DNA from: Triparma columacea
Lineage: Eukaryota > Sar > Bolidophyceae > Parmales > Triparmaceae
NCBI GenBank assembly: GCA_030267965.1
Contig: BRYA01000043.1
Coordinates: 10,945-47,680, forward strand
Direction: 5' to 3'
DNA length: 36,736 nt
A program made the position numbers and the translations under genes. Shown here one piece after another: positions 1 through 12,272 of the stretch (positions are counted from its first letter, which is position 1; every line of letters starts with the position of its first letter). The notes under the pieces are model-generated. The model made no database searches. It saw nothing but the letters and a program-made list of their open reading frames with translations, and had not been told where the DNA came from.

Positions 1-1131
1 CCCCCCCCCCCCCCCACTTAGATGGAGAGCTCGATAACCTGCACCTGTTGCATGGGTAGCCGGTGCAAGAAGGAGGACGGTCTTAGCGTGGAGCTAGCCG
101 TCGGTGACGACAGGCCCTCCCCCCCGGGGGGGAAGGACGGAGTCATCGCAGTGACCCCGGCAAACGCTGGTAGCGGAAATGGGCAAGCAAAGCAGGGAGA
201 AATAACACAGCAAGACACACACGTACACCAGCACCCCCCAGTAGCAGAAGCTTCCGCCGCTACAGCCGCACCGCCCCCCCAGGCGGCGAACGCGTCACCC
301 AAGAAGAGCAGCAGCATAAAGGTGAGAGCTGGGTGGGAAGGAGGGAGGAGAGCAACCGTGAAAACAATTTCATCCATCACCTTTTCCAATGACCGTTGAC
401 ACCTAACCACACAAATAATGCAACCACTTCGGTCGTTGCCGCCTCGCCCCCCCCCCCGCCGCCCCCGCAGCGCATAATGCCCCCCGTCTCCTTGTCCTCC
501 CTGCTCTCCAAGTTCACCGAGACCGAGGTCCTAGGCACCCCCATGCCCTGCTCCACCTGCGGGAGGGACACCAAGGCCACGAAGCGCATTAGGTTCAAGA
601 GCCTCGGCCCAGTCCTCCTCCTCGTCGTCAAGCGCTTCGAGGGATGGAGCGGCAGGAAGGTCACCAGATCGGTGGACTTCCCGGTCTCAGGCCTTGACAT
701 GTCTGGGTGGTGCGACAGTGACCAAGACGACAAGGGGGAGGGGGGGGGAAGGGAGGGGGGAACGTTGTACGACCTCTACGCGACACTGAACCACGTGGGG
801 GGAATCAACCAGGGGCACTACACGGCCAACGTTAAGGGGGTGGTTGGGGGGGGGGAGGGGGGGGAGAGAAGGTGAGAATGGTTGGGGTGGGGGAGGGGGG
901 GGGCGAGACGACCGGCAGGGAAGAGGCTACTGCATCCCCCCCCCCACATACCAAACAAGAAAAAAAATCAACGCTAAACTCGACGCCCCTCTCGCCTTTT
1001 TCGCCTCCGGCCGCATCCGCAGAGACGCCTGGATCCATTGCGATGATGGGTGGGTAGGGGAAGTCAAAGAGGAGGAAGTGCAGGAGGAGAGAGAGAGCGT
1101 TTACGCCTTGTTTTATAGAAGGAGAGAATGA
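1..1131 (+). CDS. Ubiquitin-specific protease (USP/UCH family), 3' part, truncated at window start
   Basis: Deubiquitinase of peptidase family C19, which cleaves ubiquitin from proteins. Exons that fit: 22-321 (after an acceptor TTAG at 18-21), 471-872 and 1023-1131, with matching phases (0, then 2). The protein has the first CxxC pair (ITCTCC, near 37) followed by LSVELAV, the second pair (MPCSTC), the LLLVVKRFE strand, the catalytic-His motif NQGHYTA near 811, the Asp motif WIHCDDGW, and the typical end SVYALFYRRRE. The Cys box lies upstream of the window, so this is a partial gene, not a broken one. A low-complexity insert sits between the two Cys pairs, and a Gly-rich run (GVVGGGEGGER) precedes the last exon. 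Family assignment is firm; substrate and subfamily are unknown. The last exon junction rests on a consensus donor (AAG|GTGAGA) and correct phase. Confidence 0.88.
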
Positions 1132-1253
1132 ACTGAACGAACGAGAGAGATAGAGGTTGCATGAAATAAATAGTCTTGATAGAAAAATGCAGCAGTGTTT
1201 CCTTGAATTTGGCAAACGGCTGGACTGAAACTTTAAATTTACCCTTTGCAGAA

Positions 1254-4200
1254 ATGGCCGATTTAGGCGGACCAACGCTCCACGAGATAATGGACGGCGC
1301 AAGCACCTCCTCGGGTCCATCTACAGCCCCCTCTGGCGGCTCTGTCGGCCCTACCATAGAAGATCTCATCACCCCTGGTCCCCTCGAAACCACTTCTGGG
1401 GCCTCAGCAACCTCAGTGGAGAACGAGGAAATAACATCCGACGACGCAAACAATAATATGTCATCGTCGTCGGCACTGCCATCGACCTCTTCCGCGCCGA
1501 TTTCAACTCCTGGAGGCTTTGAAAGTCAGTTGCCCGAAGGACAGCCAACCTTGTATACTTCTACTCCCACGGCATCAGAGGCAGAAATTGCCGGCATTAC
1601 GGCATCCGCCGCCAAGGCTCTGCTAATGACCCCGAGTCCGAATAAAATTCACATATTCTCGGACGAGGAGGAGGAGGTAGAGGAGGAGGAGGAGGAGGAG
1701 GAGGAAGAGGGGGCAGGAGAAATTGAAGACGAGGAGGGCGAGGTGAGACACAAACGCACACACGCAGAGGCGCGGAGATCTGACGAACCGCCGTTGACTC
1801 CCCCCCACTCTACCCCCTTGACCCCCTTCACCCCCCTCACCCCCTTATCCCATCCCCTTATCCCACCCCCAACACTCCACCCCAAACAGTACCAAATCCC
1901 TGCCCTCGATCCCCACGTCCGCCTCGCCAAGACCACGGCTAATCCCTCCACCGCCACCCACACCCGCCCCCCCCTCTATTCCGGCACTAACCCGAACTCG
2001 AAGGCCGTGACAATGCCAAACCCCACCCCCTCCGATACACTCCTACCCTCTGGCTCCAAAACAAATACCAACGTGAAGAACAGCGCAGCCCCGCCATTCG
2101 ACGCGACCATTCTGGCTTCCACGCTCTCCCAAATCTGTATCTCCATATCCTCCCTCTCTCTCCCCCCTTCCACCTCAACCCAATCCTACTACGCGAGAGT
2201 GTCAACGTTCCTCGACGGTTCCCGCACCTCCGTCAGCAGGACCCCAAAGATAGATGTGGCCCAAGACGTCGCGGAACAAGCCACCATCACACTGCCGGCA
2301 CCAGTACCGAGCCAGCAGGGCAAGGAGTACACTCCAACTATCAAGGTGAGGATGATGGAAGACAGTGAATTGTCACGACCATTCGAAGCACTAACGCAAC
2401 CACCCTTCCAACATCATCTTTGCTCTTCCCTCTCTCTTTACAGATCGACATTGTGCAGGAAGGCCCAGACATGTCTACCAAGCCCACCGTTTTCTCCACT
2501 GAGATTTCAGCCGAACCTCTCCTCGCCTCCCCTGGAGTCACATTCCTTCGAACCTTCCCTCTCCGTAGCTCTCTCTTTTCCTTCTCCGAATCCTCTGTAA
2601 CTCTCAAGCTCCAGGCAATGGCCCACGACGACACCCTTGCGATTCCCTACTCAGAGCTCGCCTTCTCCTACGACGGCGGCAGGGGAGAGGGAGCGAGGAA
2701 AGGAGTCGTCGTCATGGACGTCGAGGGAGGCAGGGGCACGGGCTTCAACGCCAAGCCAGAACCCGTCAAACTCCAGGGCAAGGTGAGATGAGAAAAGCCT
2801 AACACAAACACATACCAGGCACAACGCAGCTAGTTCCTAACCTCGTTCCTTTTCGCCTCCACCCATAGCAGCAAACGAAGGTCTCCCTCGCCAAAGGAAA
2901 GAAACCACAAAAATCGACAATTTGGGAAGACAAGAGGTTCATAAAGAAGTCGAAAAACAACCCAGGACCCACGAAGACTTCCGTACCAGCGGAGGACACA
3001 AACACCAAGTGCAAAGCCGTGGTCACAATGACAATCACAGGAGAGACCCACGAGACAGAATACACCGATACGGACGGGGGAGAGGTGAAGTGGGATTCAG
3101 GAAGGGGAATCGAGATACCTTCCCCCGATATTTCATTCGATGTCGTCAGGGTCAAGGTGTTCCGTAAGAGCAAAAGTGGCCAAGAAGAGGAGGTCGGCAG
3201 GAGAGATATCACCGTGAGGAAACTCATGGAGGAGGATGCCGTCCTAACAGCTACCGAGGACGACGTCCAGCAGCAGCAGCTCAAGGTTACGAGATGGAGG
3301 TCGATCCACAAGGCTCAGGGTGGCTCAAGAAGGGGCATCCCATCAAGGCCCGCTGGAGAGCTCAACGTGGGCGGTACTGTGTGGGGAATCGAAGACCCTG
3401 AGCCAGAGGTCGAAGCTGGCTGGGCTGATTTTGCCACGTCCGACGTCCTCCAAGCCCCCTCATTAAGCACCAAAGCCCCCCCAGCCTTCGCCACTACTAT
3501 CCTTCCCGCCGATACAGCAACAACCCCCACAATGAACACCGAGAACGAGCACATGAAGGCTCTCCTCAACGAGCCTACCATGTATACGGGGGCTATATCC
3601 GTAAAGGTCGTAGGGGTCGCACACCTGAAGAGCAGCTGGATCAAAGGCAGGATCAAGGTCAGGACCAAGCTCGAGCCAGGAGGATGGAACACGGAGACAA
3701 ACTTCAAGGGAAAGAAGCGTTCGAACGCAACCACGGTCTCAGATGGGTACACGAGAGTCGGAGAAGGTAAGAATCTTTCATGAAAGTCAACTACAACCAT
3801 TATCAATCTCTAACTTTACCTCGATTCGCAGGTGCTCGATTTAAGATCGAATGGAGTGCACGCGAGACAAAGGTTCCCTACGTCAGCTTCGAAATTCTTC
3901 CTGAAGAAGACGAGGAGGTTACCCTCAAAGCCTCCATCGATGTAAGTTCCATCGTAAGAGGTGGGGGCAGAGCAACGGAATGGGTAGTTATCGGAGACCG
4001 CAATGCAGCGATCGGGGTCGATCTTAAGTACATCCCCGCAAATGAATCCTCCACAATGCCCGCGGATAACCAGAGTGCCGAAGAGAGGCTAAGCGCCAAC
4101 ATGCCCGCAGGATTTGGGCACCTCTCATCGAGAATGCACAAGACTGTTCGAAGGGGTGGGCTCGGGGGAGGTAGTGTCCATTTCGAATTAATGAAGTACA

Positions 4201-7200
4201 TCACTGTCAAGAGGTGGAACGAAGGGCGCAGGAGTCCTTTGGTCCCGAGGCAGGTCTGCGCGTGGATAGGTATCACTAAAGGAGCTGGAGGAGAAGTCGA
4301 GGGAGAAGAGATCGTCACGGCCATGATCACGGATCTGGGGGACGGCGTTAACCTCAATTTTGGAAGCAAGGGAGTATTGCTACCGCTTGCGGACTCGGGC
4401 ATCGGAAGGGTCGTGAAGGTAGAAATAAGGGACGGAGAAGGTGATGGCTACAGGGTACTTGCGGAAGGAACCGTGCACGTCACCGATGAGGTCATCGCCG
4501 GCAAGGGCCTCACGACTAGGCCAGGTCTCCAACCCATGACCATGGGAAAAGGGGAGAAGGTTGGATATCTTCAGGCTCAGCTCCAGTTCCTTCCTGGACA
4601 AGCATCCACGAACAAGGCATCTTCCAAAGTCGAACCCAATGAGGCCCTAGTTCAAGAAACTAAGGCTATTGCCGTGACGGCAGGGCCCACTATCAACGTC
4701 AAGGTTGAGGGAGCGAGGGATCTCAGATGCCCAGGATGGCCAGGCAGGAAGGAACCTTTCGTTGAGGTCGAAATGGTGGCCTGGGACAAGGACGAGGACG
4801 GGAGGAGGATCAAGGTCGACGGAGGAAGGGGAGTTACCCAGCTCGCCGACACCAATATCTCAGGACAAACTGAGGGGGGGCTGGCGGAATGGGGCGAAAC
4901 CTTGAAACTTTCCATACCGCCATGCCTCATGGACGGAGAGGCGAAGGAAAGGGAAACCGAGGAGACGAGAGGAATGCTTATCGTGAGGATGAGGGGTAGC
5001 GCAAGGATCAAAGACGGCCAAGCTGTTGTTATTGGGGAGTGCAGGGTCCCCGTACCTTGGGAAGTGATAAGAAGGGGAAAGAAGAAGAGCATCTGGTGCA
5101 CCATTAGAGAAGGAGAGGATGGTGATGGTGCGTGGGAACTTGGGAACCCCAACGGTGGGACTGGAGGAAGAAGGGGGGAGGTCAGACTATCACTTAGCAC
5201 CGAAGGGGTAGCAAGCGAGGCAATCGAGGCCTTCCAGGAGGTCGACGATGATGAGGGAATGGATGGGTTTGATAGTGAGGACGAAGAGTGGAAATATGAG
5301 GCCCAAGAGGACATCAAAAAATGTACTGCCGGCAGCGGACCAGGACTTCTCGTCGTGCAAGTGACTAATCTCGAAATAAGTAGGAACGGGGAAAGGCAGA
5401 TGCTAAAGCCCAAGAGTATAGAATTGTGCTTCAACGGAACCGGAAAGGAAGAAGGCGACTGGGTGGGGGCTAACAACGTCAACCCTGAGTTGCCCTCGGA
5501 CCTCCACACGCAAAGTCCTAACAAGGCATCGAGGGGCTCTGGACTGAACCTCATGGGGAGTGGTGAGTTTGAAGGCGACAAGCTAACTTTCGAAATTAAC
5601 GAGGACGTGGTCAACCACTCCCGCCCAGTGTGCATGCCCGTGCCATTTTTCAAGAAAGGGGCCTCGGTAGCTGTGAAGGTGCTGGCAAGGTCAGGCTTGG
5701 CCTTCTACAACACCAAGCTCGATGCGAGCACCGTCATAGCCGCGCAGGGACAGGAGGTGGAAGAATGGACACCCCTCAACCCTTCCATCGAGCCCATCAC
5801 AGGGCTGCAATATGGGGATACTCCCGAAAAGGGGATGGGCAGGCCCGCATTCGGGCGAGCCAGGCTCAACCTCAGGTATGTGCCCCACACTGCGGGTACG
5901 GTCAAAATCAACATCAGGAAGGTAGTCCTCAGCGAGTACGTCGGAAGAATAGGCGGGAAGAGGGAGCTCTTTGTGAGGGCGAGGATTGTGCCTGGAGGAG
6001 AGTGGACAACCACAAAGGTCGTCGTTTGTGATTACCGAGAGGACAAATCTGCCACCTTCAATGAATTGATAAGGCTTCCTATAGATACGACCAAGCTCCC
6101 CATCAGAAGTGACGGCGTTGCGCCTGGGGTCGAATTGACCCTCTTTGATAACAAGCCTGGAGTTCTCTACAACGTCATTGGAGAGGGAATCTTGGCACTT
6201 CCCGCCGTTCTTTGCAAGGGCCTGGAAGGTTCGACAGGTCTGGAAGATAGGAAGGGAGAATCTAAGAGGATAATCCTGATTGACAGCCATTCAGGGAAGG
6301 GAAGTGGCCTCGACGGGACTGACACTGTCAAAGATGCGGGAGGAATCGACGTCGTCGTCGATTACTCCCACGAAAGGGTTCCTCCGTCGGCAATGGGAGG
6401 TGAAGAAGACGACGATGTGGACGGCATTGGCATTGATAGGGTTCTCAGGATCGCCGCCGCCGAGAGCAAACTGAAAGGGTTCTTTTGGAACCTGGCGCAG
6501 GGGGGCAAAATCGAGAGGAAGGCCCTTATGGGGGCCATCGGGGATAAGAAGCAACCCTGGGGCAGACTCCTCGCAGAATTGAGGGGCGTCAAAGTCTCCG
6601 TAGAGGACGGTGGAGGCGTACTCGCGATTAATGCAGCCGAGGAAATTGGTAGGGTCTTCGAGTTTGACGAGCCGCTCGTAGTTGGCAAGCGCGGGCTCAA
6701 GAACGAGCAAGTCACGTGGGAGGAGTGGCTTGCATACTTGGAAACCCTCAGGGTGAATGGCTGGAAGAACGGGGGCGGAGTCGACGTGGGAGTTGTGAGG
6801 AGGAACTTGATGGCCGCGAGGGCAGGCACAGCAGCAGCAGCAGCAGCTGGGGTGGCAAAAAGGAAGGACAAGAGGGACGAAGACATTGAAGAGATAGTCT
6901 TGGAAGAGAAGGAAGAGAACGAGGAGGGTCATGTTTTTAGCAACGGCAGGAGGAGAATAGTTGAGGGACCTCCTAGCTCCCCTGCAAGAGGGAACTACCT
7001 CGGAATGTTCCCCAAGTCGCGAAGGAAGAGGAAAAGCAAGAACACTGGTATCGATCCCATCTCTGGACTGCCTTACACGGAGAGCGACTACAAGCGCATG
7101 GACGCCGAGGACAACAGAAAGAGGTTGGCCGCGTTGCAGAAGGAGATGCTAATGAAGGAGGCTGGTGTGGAGGTCGAGCAATTGAAGCTCAAGAACTCGC

Positions 7201-10200
7201 AGCTGAGGGTCAGGCTCAAGAAGGAGATCGACAAAAGAAGGCAAGCGAAAGCAAGCGGGGCTGTCCAGGACGGCAGAGCCAAGAGGCTTTTGAACGCGGA
7301 GATTGAGCTGGCGGTCAAGGCAAAGGGTGGTAATTTCGACGCGGGAGATACCGCCGTGTACGGAATTACGGGGGGAGATGGTGGTGGGGTTAGTGACGAT
7401 GTCAGGGTCGTGCACTTGGAGGAGGTAAACAGTATGTTAAGAAGGTCACTGAGGGGTTTCAAGGCAGAGTGGGGCAACATGGTTGGAAGGGTGAAGGAAA
7501 TGGAAGAGGCAACAAAGGGGGGTGTAGAGGAGACGGGGGGGGGGGGAGATGTCAACGAGGAGAAGTTGACTCTGCTGAGCGAGAAGCACGTGGAGGCCGA
7601 GCTCGAGAAGAGCAGATTGGGGATGCAGATGGAGAGCATGAAGGCCGAAAACTCGCAACTGAGGATGGAGAAGCTGACTCTGGCAAGGAGAGCGAGCAGA
7701 GCGGTCGAGGGCGAGAAGTCCGCCAACGTCGGTCTCACGATCGAGAGGAAGAGGTCAGATCAGCTGACCTTGGAGCTCGAGAGGGCTAGGCAGGTCATTG
7801 CGGCCTACGAAAGGGATGCCTTGCACAGGAATGCCGAGCACAAGCTTGCCGTTTTGGCGGCCGCGAGGGAGAGGGCGAGGAGGGAGGCCGACTCCAGGAG
7901 CAAGTTGGCAATTCAGAAGGCCGAAGATGAAGCGAGTAGGGTTCTGCAGAACCGCGTCAAGGGCTGGAAGGCCAAGAGGGAGTTCAAGAAGGAGAAGGAG
8001 AGCGTCGTAAAGGTCCAGAGCCTAATCAGGAGTGCAGGAGAGAGAAAGAAGTTCAAGGCAAGGCTGAAGAAGGAGACCTCGGCGGCAAGCATCTTACAGA
8101 GGAGAATCAGGGGTACCACCGTGAGGAAGTCCCACAAGGCTAAGAGGGTCGCCAGCGTGCCCATGCAGGCTCTGTGGAGAAGGGCGGTAGTCAGGACTAA
8201 GATGAACTTGGTGCTCGCAAAGTACAAGAGGGGCAGGGTCGAGGCGGCCACGAAGATCCAGGGGGCGAGAAGGAGCCAGTTGGGGGTGAGCAAGTTCCGC
8301 CAGATTCGGGCTGGGGTGGTGAAGATTCAGAGCATGGCGAAGAGAAATGCGGAGGTCAAGACTTGGAAGAGGGCAGTGGCGGCGGTGGTGATGATGCAAT
8401 CTTGCATGAGGGTGGGGAAGGAAAGGAGAGTGGTCAGGGACATGATGAAGCGGAAGGCGGTTGGGGAGTTGGTTGAGGCGGTGGAGAAGATGGAGTTGGT
8501 GGGGGAGAGCGCGGAGGAGGACTACGAATTGGTCGTTGGGCTTTTGGAGAAGTGCAAGGAGAAGGGAGTCGGGGGGGGGGATGAGGGGTGGAGAAGGGGG
8601 GTAGAGAAGAAGGAGTGGTTCGAGAAGCAGTTCGAGGCACTGGAGGGACTAGTCGTTACGTGCATCGGAGGGGACACGGAGAAGATCAAGGAGGCCATCG
8701 AGAGAGTCGAGGACTCGGGGGTCAGCGTGGACGACGAGAAATTGGTGAGGGGATACAGGAGGCTGCAGGATTTGGAGGTCGAGGCTGCTGTGAGGAGTGT
8801 CGAGAAGGCAGTTGGGGAGGGCAAGGAGGGCAGGGAGGTTTTGATGCTGATAGAGGAGGCGATTGGGGTTGGAGCAGTAGAGATTGAGGGCGGTGTGCTG
8901 GCAAGCGCAAGGAAGTACGTGGAGAGGATGGAGTTGGAGAGGGTTAGGGTTAAGAAGTTGAAGGAATTGAGGAAGGTCGTTTTGGGAGGAAAGGGGTTGA
9001 TGAGGGGGGATGGGTGGGAGAGGGATTTGGGGGGGGGTTGGGAGGATGTCATTGGTGGATGGGTGGGGAAGATTGAGAGGGCGATTGATGAGGTTGGGGA
9101 TGAGGAGGAGAAGGGAGTGGTTGAGGGGAGGAAGACGGTGGCCAAGTTGGAGGAGGGGGCAGGGAGGGAGAGGAAGAGGGAGGAGGAGAAGAGGAGGAAG
9201 GGGGAGGAGGAGGAAAGGGCTAGGAGGGTGGTGGAGGGATGTAGGGAGAGGGTGAGGGGGATGGAGGGGGGGGAGAGGGAGGAGATGGAGGGAATGATGG
9301 GCAAGTGGGGGGTAGAAGGGGAGGAGGGGGACGGTGGTGGGCTTGGGGAGATGATGAGTAGGCTTGCGGGGGTCGTTAGGGAGAGGATCGGGGAGGTGGA
9401 GGTGGAGAGGGAGAGGTGGGTGGAGATGAACGAGTTGGAAACCGTTTTGGGGGGGAAGCTGTGGGCAGTAGAGGACGACTTGAAGAAGAGGTTGAGGGGT
9501 TTGGTGGGGGTTTTGGAGGAGGCGGAGGAGGAGGCGGTGGTGAAGGTGACGGGGGGGGAGGGTGTGGCCAAGCTGATCAAGCAGGCTTCTTATAGCCTCG
9601 TGTCAGACGTCATTAGCACGTCGAGCTCAAAGGCAAGCAGCAGATCGGAGAGCCCCGTTAAGAAGGCCAAACAGGACGGAGGGACTACCATCGAAGAGCT
9701 CAGAAGGGCCTCACAAAGCCTCGCGGAGGATGTCATCAGCGTGAGCAGCAGGTCCTCGAGAGGCGCAGGGGGAGGCGCAGGGGGAGGCGCAGGGGGAGGC
9801 GCAGGGGGAGGCGCAGGGGGCCCTGCGAAGAACGCCAAGGTGCAGGTGACGGTGGATGACGGTGTGGCCAAGCTGATCAAGCAAGCCTCCCACAGCCTCG
9901 TGTCAGACGTCATCAGCACGTCGAGCTCGAAGGCAAGCAGCACCGCGAAGAAGGAGAAGGAGGGGGGGGAGGAGGAGGTAGCTGCAGCGGGGTCGGGGAC
10001 AGATAAAGAGAACGAAACTCCCAGCACGCCTACCAGAGAGGAGCAGCAACCTGTCTCCCACCAACTCGTCCGCCGGGCCAGCCAGGGCATGGTCCTCGGC
10101 ATCATGGACTCTGTCTCTCCCAAGGTCGCCGCTACGGTGACCTCGGACAGGGTGGCCAAGTCCAAGTCCGCGACGAAGCTCCAGGCGATGCAGAGGAGGA

Positions 10201-11162
10201 AGAACGCGGCGAAGATCGCAAGCAAGAAGAGGGAGGAGAAGGAGGAGAACGAGGCAGCCACCAAGCTGCAGGCCATCGCAAAGGGGGGGAAGGTCAGGAG
10301 GGACATGAGCAAGAAGCTTGAGCTCTTCCAAAGGGACCCCGGGCAGCCGGAGGGGGACGAGGTACTGGGCTGGGAGGTCGAAGTTACGGTAGAGAGCGAG
10401 GAGGTCGACCAGCACGGGAACGCCGAGACCGTCAGGACTTCACACCTTGGGTACGTCATGAAGTACCACGACTTCGCAGCGGACGGCGTCACGGTCAGGG
10501 ACGAGGTCAGCGTTAGGCTTTACGATAATGAGAAGAATAGGGAGCTGGTGGAGGCGGAGGTCGACGAGGATGATGACGAGAAGAAGGAGCTTGACTTTGT
10601 GGAGGTTTGCAAGGCGGGGGGGAAGGACATCAAGTACATTTGCAAGAGGCCCGTTGGGAGCCAGACGTACGAGGACGGGGGAGGCTGGGAGGTCGAGGTC
10701 CTCATGCACGTCGGGTTCGAGGGGGAGGCCGGGGCCGGGGATAAGTGGGTCAGGGGGTACGTGCACGGGTACAACCCTTACGACGATGCTGTCAAGGTCA
10801 AGTTCTACAACGACAGGGACATGACGGAAATGCTGGAGGGGCTAGTAGAGGACGGGGAGATCCAAACGGAGGGAGACTTTGAGGAGGTCTTCGAGGCGAA
10901 CGGGGCGGCCATCAGGTACCTCAAGGCCAGGCCGGCCGAGCCTGAGGAGGGGATAGGGATGAAGGTCAGGGCTTACGTGGAGGTAGGAACGGAGGACGAC
11001 GGGGAGGGGGGGGAGGAGGGGGTGTACGACTGGGTCGAAGGGACGGTGAAGGAGGTCAGGAAGAGTAATGATGACGAGGACGTCAAGGTTTACGTGGTGG
11101 GGGGGGAGGAGGGGGAGTCATGGGAATGCGAGATTGAGGATAAGGGGGATATCCAGTTTTAG
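1254..11162 (+). CDS. Giant multidomain protein (about 3,170 aa): C2-like, coiled coil, IQ motifs, Tudor/SH3-like repeats
   Basis: Five exons fit: 1254-1742, 1890-2345, 2444-2782, 2869-3766 and 3832-11162, all with GT-AG borders and matching phases. The start is the first ATG (MADLGG), just after a possible 5'UTR acceptor (TTTGCAG). The N-terminus is Ser/Thr-rich with a long Glu run. Four C2-like beta-rich blocks begin near residues 668, 1012, 1231 and 1416. An acidic/basic linker leads into coiled coil (about 1811-2104) and an array of IQ-like motifs (about 2104-2261, e.g. SVVKVQSLIR, AATKIQGARR, VVKIQSMAKR). A Glu/Lys helical region, KQAS repeats (about 2639-2821), two more IQ-like motifs (ATKLQAMQRR, ATKLQAIAKG) and three C-terminal Tudor/SH3-like blocks (GWEVEV.., ending DIQF) follow. 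Calmodulin binding by IQ motifs is known family behaviour; a scaffold role at membrane or cytoskeleton is inference. I recognise no named orthologue. The C-terminal half is very G-rich on the coding strand. Confidence 0.8.
1743..1889 (+). other. Intron with no stop in the gene's frame (possible retained intron)
   Basis: GAG|GTGAGA donor and AAACAG| acceptor flank 147 nt, a multiple of three, with no in-frame stop. The translated stretch (VRHKR...HPKQ) is Pro/Thr-rich, and its TCACCCC-type pyrimidine repeats look intronic. Retention would add 49 residues to the giant protein without changing frame. Confidence 0.55.
9563..9950 (+). repeat. Internal coding repeats (KQAS units) around a 12-bp minisatellite
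   Basis: A unit encoding GVAKLIKQAS(Y/H)SLVSDV followed by ISTSSSKASS occurs twice, near 9563 and 9863, and is nearly identical in DNA. A diverged unit lies between them (EELRRASQSLAEDV) and another follows (LVRRASQGM). Between the two close copies, 9761-9820 holds five exact copies of the 12-mer AGGCGCAGGGGG, encoding a (GAGG)n stretch. The RRAS peptides match the basophilic kinase consensus RRxS. Confidence 0.85.
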
Positions 11163-11544
11163 GCAGCAGCGAGCGAAGCGAGCTGCGTGTAGGTGCAAGT
11201 GGCGTAGAGGGGAGAATCGTCACCAAAGCGCGGTAATAGAATAGAATAGAATAGAAGAAGAGATTTGATCAAAAATGTATGTGAAATGTATGTAATGTAT
11301 ATGTGTTGAAGCAATTGAAGGGTACATACATACATCAAGGCCTCGTCGTTCGTTTTGGTGTACCATCGCATCGTCTTGATGCGATGATAGTATCAAAATC
11401 CTTCAACGAACGTTCATTGCGTGAATTGTGTGAAAACTCGTTCGCATAGTGCGCACCCTACTAAATGCTGTTCTCCCTTCCCCTCCCTAAAACTGTGAAA
11501 TCCGGTCAACGCTTTGTACTCTGCAACCACGTCAAGCTCATCTC
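11163..11544. other. Convergent intergenic region with AATAG microsatellite and a hairpin
   Basis: This 382-bp space separates two genes that point at each other. It holds a short tandem of AATAG near 11233-11255. A perfect 9-bp inverted repeat, CATCGCATC / GATGCGATG, lies at 11364-11386 with a 5-nt loop. There is no credible coding sequence. The hairpin might mark 3' ends, but a function is only a guess. Confidence 0.6.
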
Positions 11545-12272
11545 CTACGATTCCTCCTCCTGCGCATCCTCGCCTATAGAGAAGACTCCCTTCGGTGGTG
11601 TGTTCCTGATTAAGACCTCGTCGGTAATGGGGTCCTCGAAGTCAGCGAAGAAACCATAGTCACCGTCGTCACCCTCCTTCGCGTTGGAGCCTCGAGCTGA
11701 TGATGACTTTATGGGAACCGCGTGGGAGAGGGAACACGAGGATGATAGGGAGGAGGAGAGGGAGGACGCGGACATGTAGTATGAGGAAAGGGTTGACAGG
11801 GATGTGGAAGCGCTGGAGGGGAGCTTGTGGGAGGACTTCTGGAGCCTGTGAGTGCGGACGCGGGAGTAAGGCTCGGATGGGAGAGGTGATGAGGGATAGG
11901 ATTGACAATCAGATGAAGAGTCATCATCTGGTCGCGGGGGGGGGGGAGGAGGGGAGGGGGAAGGGTTGAGGTGATGACGGCGCAAAAAAACAACGAGACC
12001 GGAACGCCTCGATAAACACAGCCGTCTATTGTCCAAAATGCGCTCCCACACCTTATTTTCTGACACTTACCTTCCAATCTTGAGTTGTAGTGGGTGTCGG
12101 ACTCGTCCCATTGCCCAAACTCTTTCTCCTCCTTTGTTTTGGACAATGAGAAGGGTATAAGAAAGTCAATTAGGGGAATAAGAATATTATCAATGAATCC
12201 ACTGGTATAAGAGGCGTCACTGGATAGATTAGAATGTTCTAAAACGTTCCCTCTTGTTGGTGGAGTCGCCAT
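11545..12272 (-). CDS. Unknown Ser-rich protein, 194 aa, two exons
   Basis: Exons 12272-12071 and 11927-11545 join in phase 1 (GAA G|AT GAT GAC) across a GTAAGT donor and a GACCAG acceptor; the intron carries a C/T-rich tract. The protein starts MATPPTRGNVLEHS, has a short hydrophobic stretch (FIDNILIPLIDFLIPF, about residues 26-41), then a Ser-rich low-complexity middle. It ends in an acidic segment (DYGFFADFEDPITDEVLIRN) that looks like the most constrained part. I do not recognise the family. The ATG was chosen because it opens the exon frame. The start is divergent from the MGDG synthase gene, 723 bp away. Confidence 0.7.

Noticed and set aside
8938..8955. Telomere-like GGGTTAGGGTTA
   Set aside because: Only two units, inside a coding exon (ERVRVKK); chance match in G-rich sequence.
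4652..10492. Long minus-strand ORFs of 300-350 residues opposite the giant gene (4652-5653, 8522-9580, 9590-10492)
   Set aside because: They are Ser/Pro/Leu-rich antisense shadows of G-rich coding sequence, without recognisable motifs. The + strand frame has clear domains.
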